Origin: Deltaproteobacteria bacterium
Lineage (GTDB): Bacteria; Desulfobacterota; DSM-4660; Desulfatiglandales; HGW-15
Direction of reading: 5' to 3'
DNA length: 16,210 bases
Assembly (NCBI GenBank): GCA_024641835.1
Contig: JAHECH010000022.1
Span: 1-16,210, forward strand
Positions 12,948 through 16,210 of the stretch are shown here, piece after piece (position 1 is the stretch's first letter; every line of letters begins with the position of its first letter). A program made the position numbers and the translations under genes. The notes under the pieces are model-generated. The model made no database searches and was not told the DNA's origin. It saw nothing but the letters and a program-made list of their open reading frames with translations.

Positions 12948-13994
12948 TTACTCTTTTTTGTCAGAGACTCCGGCTGACTGAAAAGTGGCCATTCGGTTGT
13001 AACATTCCATGGCTTGAGCGATGATCTGCATCGCAAGCACTGACCCTGTTCCCTCTCCGAGGCGCATGTCAAGAGAAAGAACAGGCCGTATGCCCTCCCT
13101 TTTCAAAAATGCCTCGTGGTATTGTTCTGCTGAAGCATGAGCAAAGAAAAGATAGCTTTTTATCTCCGGTTCCAGGCGCATGGCAACGAGCGCAGCAGCA
13201 GAGGCGACAAACCCATCCACAACCACAGGGATGCCGCTGCGAGCGCCGCCAAAAATCATGCCTGCCATTCCAGCGATTTCAAATCCTCCAACCCTTCGCA
13301 ATGCATCCCAAGGAGATCCATTCCATGCTTTTTTGTGAAACTGCACGGCATCTCGAATGACTTGCTTTTTCTTTTCGAGCAAGAGACCCTTGGAGCCTGT
13401 TCCGATTCCCACGGTTTCTGCAGGGTCCACATCCAGGATGAGGCTGTAAAGAGCCGAGGCGGAGGAAGTGTTGCCGATCCCCATTTCTCCAATACCCAGG
13501 AGATCACATTCAGATTCTGTGGCAAGGTCATAACCGGCATGAAAAGCTTTCGTAGATTCTTTTTCAGTCATGGCCGGCTCTTTTAGGAAGTTCTTGGTCC
13601 CTGGAGCGATTTTCCTTATGAAGAGACCCGGCTGCTCGTGAAACGTCCCCTTCACACCCATATCGACAACAGCGCAGTCGATCCCCGCCTTCTTGCACAT
13701 CACACTGATCGCTGCCCCGCCGTTTACCATGTTCAACACCATCTGGTAGGTGACCTCACTCGGGTAGGGGGTGATTTTTTCTTCCGTGATTCCATGATCC
13801 CCTGCAAAAGTGAACACTTTCATTCGCGAGATTTCAGCCTCAACCCTTCCTCGGCAAAGGCAGTAACGCAAGGCGAATTCCTCCAGGCGGCCCAAGCTGC
13901 CGACAGGCTTGGTAAGGTTATTCAAACGATTTACGATTTCCCTTTCGAGAGACGCATCTCTCACAGCGGAAACAGCCCATTTCTTATAATCCAT
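12948..13994 (-). CDS. cobT: Nicotinate-nucleotide:dimethylbenzimidazole phosphoribosyltransferase
   Basis: A 348-residue cytoplasmic enzyme, about the standard length, that makes alpha-ribazole phosphate (or another lower-ligand nucleotide) from nicotinate mononucleotide. Landmarks are LTKPVGSLGRLEEFA (~27-41), FAGDHGITEE (~62-71), MVLNMVNGGAAISVM, GEMGIGNTSSASAL (~165-178) and MRLGEGTGSVLAM near the C-terminus. Glu314 in RLGEGTG is at the place of the catalytic base of Salmonella CobT (Glu317). GGGAG about nine bases before the ATG is a fair ribosome-binding site. The start overlaps the end of cobU by 11 bases. As the organism is probably anaerobic, the natural base may not be dimethylbenzimidazole; sequence alone does not decide this. 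Confidence 0.96.
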   Translation of the reverse strand: MDYKKWAVSAVRDASLEREIVNRLNNLTKPVGSLGRLEEFALRYCLCRGRVEAEISRMKVFTFAGDHGITEEKITPYPSEVTYQMVLNMVNGGAAISVMCKKAGIDCAVVDMGVKGTFHEQPGLFIRKIAPGTKNFLKEPAMTEKESTKAFHAGYDLATESECDLLGIGEMGIGNTSSASALYSLILDVDPAETVGIGTGSKGLLLEKKKQVIRDAVQFHKKAWNGSPWDALRRVGGFEIAGMAGMIFGGARSGIPVVVDGFVASAAALVAMRLEPEIKSYLFFAHASAEQYHEAFLKREGIRPVLSLDMRLGEGTGSVLAMQIIAQAMECYNRMATFQSAGVSDKKE

Positions 13995-14529
13995 AGGTCG
14001 GATCTCCCTTCAGCATGAGTGGAATGCCGCAGCAGAGCAGATAAACATGATCCGCTTTTTCAGCAATCCGGCGGTTTAGAAGCCCCAAAATATCTCGATA
14101 TGCGCGTGCCATAGGATTTTCAGGAACAATGCCCCATCCTACTTCGTTCGTCACAAGAATCAAGTCGCATGAGACCTGATCCAGGGCCTTCAGGAATCCC
14201 TCGATCCTGGCCCTTACCGTCGCTTCATCCTCGTGGAGATGATGATAAAGATTGCCGAGCCACACGGTCAGGCAATCTACGACTGCAACGTCGGTATCCA
14301 AGGGCAGAGCGGCAACAGCTCTTTCGAGATGAACGGGTTCTTCGACGGTGTGAAAAAGCGCCCGTCGCTTCTTTTGATGCTGCAAAATGCGCTTTTTCAT
14401 TTCTTCATCAAGAGGGACTGCCGTTGCGATGAAAACCCTTCGGGAGTATTTTCTCTCGGCAAGCTCAAGGGCAAAGGAACTCTTTCCGCTTCGAGCGCCG
14501 CCGGTGATGAGTGTCAAATTAGCCATCAT
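13984..14529 (-). CDS. cobU: Adenosylcobinamide kinase / cobinamide-phosphate guanylyltransferase
   Basis: A 181-residue bifunctional cytoplasmic enzyme that phosphorylates adenosylcobinamide and then transfers GMP to it, providing the CobS substrate. Visible motifs are the P-loop GGARSGKS (10-17), the RILQHQKKR segment with His51 as the likely guanylylated histidine (His46 in Salmonella CobU), VVDCLTVWLGNL as the Walker-B-like strand, and VTNEVGWGIVPENPMARAYR followed by DILGLLNRRIAEKADHVYLL. The length matches the family. Two adjacent ATG codons stand at the start, preceded by GAGGAACAGG; either may be used. The 3' end overlaps cobT by 11 bases. Upstream, a 241-bp palindrome separates it from the receptor gene. 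Confidence 0.95.
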   Translation of the reverse strand: MMANLTLITGGARSGKSSFALELAERKYSRRVFIATAVPLDEEMKKRILQHQKKRRALFHTVEEPVHLERAVAALPLDTDVAVVDCLTVWLGNLYHHLHEDEATVRARIEGFLKALDQVSCDLILVTNEVGWGIVPENPMARAYRDILGLLNRRIAEKADHVYLLCCGIPLMLKGDPTYGL

Positions 14530-14551
14530 CCTGTTCCTCTCTTACTAAGGA

Positions 14552-14792
14552 GAGCAATATATTGTTTACATTTTTGCGGGGCATGGGGCCTTTCTTTCGT
14601 TCCAAGTCTCCCGGCCTGGTCTTTTCAGTGACTTATCCATGGGGGAGTTCTGCCCCCTCCGCATTCTCCGCCTGTGGTGGAGCTGCGGCTTCCCCCATGG
14701 ATAAGTCACGAAAAGGACAGCGGCCTCCCGCCAGTCACTTCAGAAAAGCCCCATGCCCCGCGTAGTTATGCCATGCAAACAATTTGTTGCTC
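14552..14792. repeat. Large near-palindromic element between receptor gene and cobU
   Basis: Nested inverted arms, from the outside in. 14552-14571 pairs with 14773-14792 (17 of 20). 14576-14595 pairs with 14742-14761 (19 of 20; GCGGGGCATGGGGC). 14621-14646 pairs with 14691-14715 (one bulged base; core GTGACTTATCCATGGGGGA). An inner hairpin in 14659-14688 uses CCGCA/TGCGG and CTCC/GGAG. Only the 25-base segments at 14596-14620 and 14716-14741 pair poorly. There is no transposase or convincing gene. It fills most of the 322-base gap at 14530-14851; the remaining bases (14793-14851) show nothing I can name. Confidence 0.85.
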
Positions 14793-14851
14793 CCAGTAGT
14801 AATTGCGGAGACTTGGCTCGATAATACCTTGATCTTCTTTGTTCCGCACCA

Positions 14852-16210
14852 TCAGAAACTGATCTCCATTCCTCCCAGCCAGTTGATTTCAGGAGCAGGG
14901 TAATAAAATGGAGCTGGTGTTAATCCCCCGACAACCCCGTACTCAGAGTACTTTTGATCCGTCACGTTGTTCACACCCACAAAGGCGTTGACCTGTTTCC
15001 ATGCATAAGAGAGCCTGAGATCGATGGTGTAATAGCTCTCCAATTTGTCGAAAGTATTGGCCTGGTCGCTGATGAGGTAGCTTGAATCCACGTAATTATA
15101 GACCGCAGAAAAAATGAATCCTGGTATAAGATCATGGACCCGGAAACCGAGGTTGAATTTGTTTCTCGGCACTGCTGGAATGGTTTTGCCGTCAAAGGGT
15201 CCTCCAACGAAAGTTGCCTGGTCGTAGGTATAATTACCGAATACGGTGAGCCTGTCAAAAAGCTCCGCTTTAGAACCGACCTCTACGCCCTGGTGAAGGG
15301 TCTTCTCATAGTTCTCGTTGGCAAAGGTCAACCTGTTAAAGTAAATCTCATGATTGATATCTGCCCTGTACAGGGTCACGTCAACCTGGAGCTTGGACGT
15401 CAGAAAATGCCTGATCCCCAGCTCGTAGTCTTGCCCGGTCTGGGGCTTCAGGTCAGAATTGACTCGGATCGTTCCAGCGACGTAGTCAAAAACAACCAAC
15501 TCATCGGTCAGAGGGAAACGAAAGCTTCGGTTCGCCCTCGCGAAAAGAGAAGATTTACCGCTATAGAGCCAGGTAAGACCAGCAGTGTAGGCATTCTCAT
15601 TTTCTTTCACAGTGGCATCGAGAGGAGCCAAAAAACCGGTCAGATCTTTTTGGTGAAGGTCGTAGTCGACATATTCAAGTCTCCCACCCAAAGAGAGAAT
15701 TAATTTTTCCACTATGGAATACTCGTCGCTAAGATAAACGCCGTAAGACTGCCGACGGATGTCGGCGAGCCCGGAAGGGGATGGGGGAGCACCGAAGAAT
15801 GATTTGGTTCCCTGATCGGAACGATATAAATCGATGCCACCGATGAGAGTGTTTCGATGTTCAAAAATATCCGCCTTTAGAATATATCTAGGCAGTATTG
15901 CCCAGGTGTGTATCATACTCTCCTGAACAAAACTTTGGCTTATCCAATTTGTGTCACTCTCCCGATCTCTGTATGAGAAATCAGTGACGATGTTCCCGTA
16001 GTCGCCTAGATCAAGGTCGAAACCCAATTTGACGTAACCGTCCTCAGTCTTAGCATTGTCAAGGGGACTCTGGGAAGATCGGCGGTTTGCATTCACTTCT
16101 TCTAAGGAGAGGGCACCGGGTAAGCCGTAGTCGTCTTTATGGTAAGACCCGCTCAGGGTGAATCTCAGAAAGTCCGTTGCATCCAGGGTCGCCTTAGCTC
16201 CTAGATCCCT
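14852..16210 (-). CDS. btuB: TonB-dependent outer-membrane receptor, probably for cobalamin (partial)
   Basis: The C-terminal 452 residues of a receptor whose N-terminus, plug and TonB box lie beyond the window's right edge. The frame is open to position 16210; a GTG at 16094-16096 is internal, since upstream codons continue barrel-like sequence (LRFTLSGSYHKDDYGLPG). The visible part is a succession of amphipathic strands and loops typical of the 22-strand barrel, with FARANRSFRFPLTDELV, LKPQTGQDYELGIRHFLTSK and IDLRLSYAWKQVNAFVGVNN as family landmarks (YELGIRHFL, then NVTDQKYSEYG). It ends in ...WLGGMEISF, whose terminal Phe is the outer-membrane assembly signal. The cobalamin assignment rests on the operon; the receptor family also takes siderophores and haem. 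A 322-base gap separates it from cobU. Confidence 0.88.
   Translation of the reverse strand, partial: RDLGAKATLDATDFLRFTLSGSYHKDDYGLPGALSLEEVNANRRSSQSPLDNAKTEDGYVKLGFDLDLGDYGNIVTDFSYRDRESDTNWISQSFVQESMIHTWAILPRYILKADIFEHRNTLIGGIDLYRSDQGTKSFFGAPPSPSGLADIRRQSYGVYLSDEYSIVEKLILSLGGRLEYVDYDLHQKDLTGFLAPLDATVKENENAYTAGLTWLYSGKSSLFARANRSFRFPLTDELVVFDYVAGTIRVNSDLKPQTGQDYELGIRHFLTSKLQVDVTLYRADINHEIYFNRLTFANENYEKTLHQGVEVGSKAELFDRLTVFGNYTYDQATFVGGPFDGKTIPAVPRNKFNLGFRVHDLIPGFIFSAVYNYVDSSYLISDQANTFDKLESYYTIDLRLSYAWKQVNAFVGVNNVTDQKYSEYGVVGGLTPAPFYYPAPEINWLGGMEISF

Noticed and set aside
14562..14765. 67-codon + strand frame in the palindrome
   Set aside because: It is made of the inverted arms, has no ribosome-binding site and no protein-like pattern.
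14530..14851. Cobalamin riboswitch upstream of cobU
   Set aside because: I looked on the - strand for the B12-box type sequences (GCCACTG and neighbouring conserved segments) and found none; the gap is explained by the palindrome.

Overview
The window reads like a chromosomal segment of a Gram-negative, deltaproteobacterial (Desulfobacterota-like) organism. This is inferred from three things: an outer-membrane TonB system, a Myxococcus-type MglA GTPase with roadblock partners next to zinc-ribbon and DUF4388-type signalling proteins, and long palindromic intergenic repeats of a kind common in that group. No taxonomic search could be run. Two convergent blocks meet at a hairpin near 7253-7285.

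Left block (1-7144, all + strand) is a compact signalling cluster. It holds the end of a roadblock/LC7 protein, an MglA-like small GTPase, a helical protein of unknown function, possibly a 38-residue small protein, a winged-helix-like protein, a zinc-ribbon/periplasmic-sensor/HAMP membrane protein, a protein of duplicated DUF4388-like units, a PAS-PAS-DHp protein with no ATPase domain, a response regulator with a DUF4388-like effector, and a second roadblock protein. Spacing is tight and several starts have good ribosome-binding sites, so it is probably one operon. No complete histidine kinase is encoded in the visible part: the sensor/HAMP, DHp and receiver pieces are on separate polypeptides and the only nucleotide-binding protein is the GTPase. 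This is the most promising unfamiliar system in the window.

Right block (7284-16210, all - strand) is a vitamin B12 uptake and lower-ligand assembly locus. In transcription order it is an outer-membrane TonB-dependent receptor (5' end outside the window), cobU, cobT, cobS, btuF, btuC, btuD, exbB, exbD, tonB. The receptor, its own energising complex and the ABC importer would bring corrinoids into the cell. CobU, CobT and CobS would activate cobinamide and attach alpha-ribazole to finish cobalamin. Most junctions overlap or are short. The exceptions are two structured inserts: a 241-bp near-palindrome between the receptor gene and cobU, and a 210-bp element with 18-bp terminal inverted repeats between cobS and btuF, whose end contains the cobS stop codon. 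No cobalamin riboswitch is visible; if present it should lie upstream of the receptor gene, outside the window.

Intergenic gaps: only 14530-14851 exceeds 300 bases, and most of it is the palindromic element. The 247-base gap at 11897-12143 is mostly the other element.
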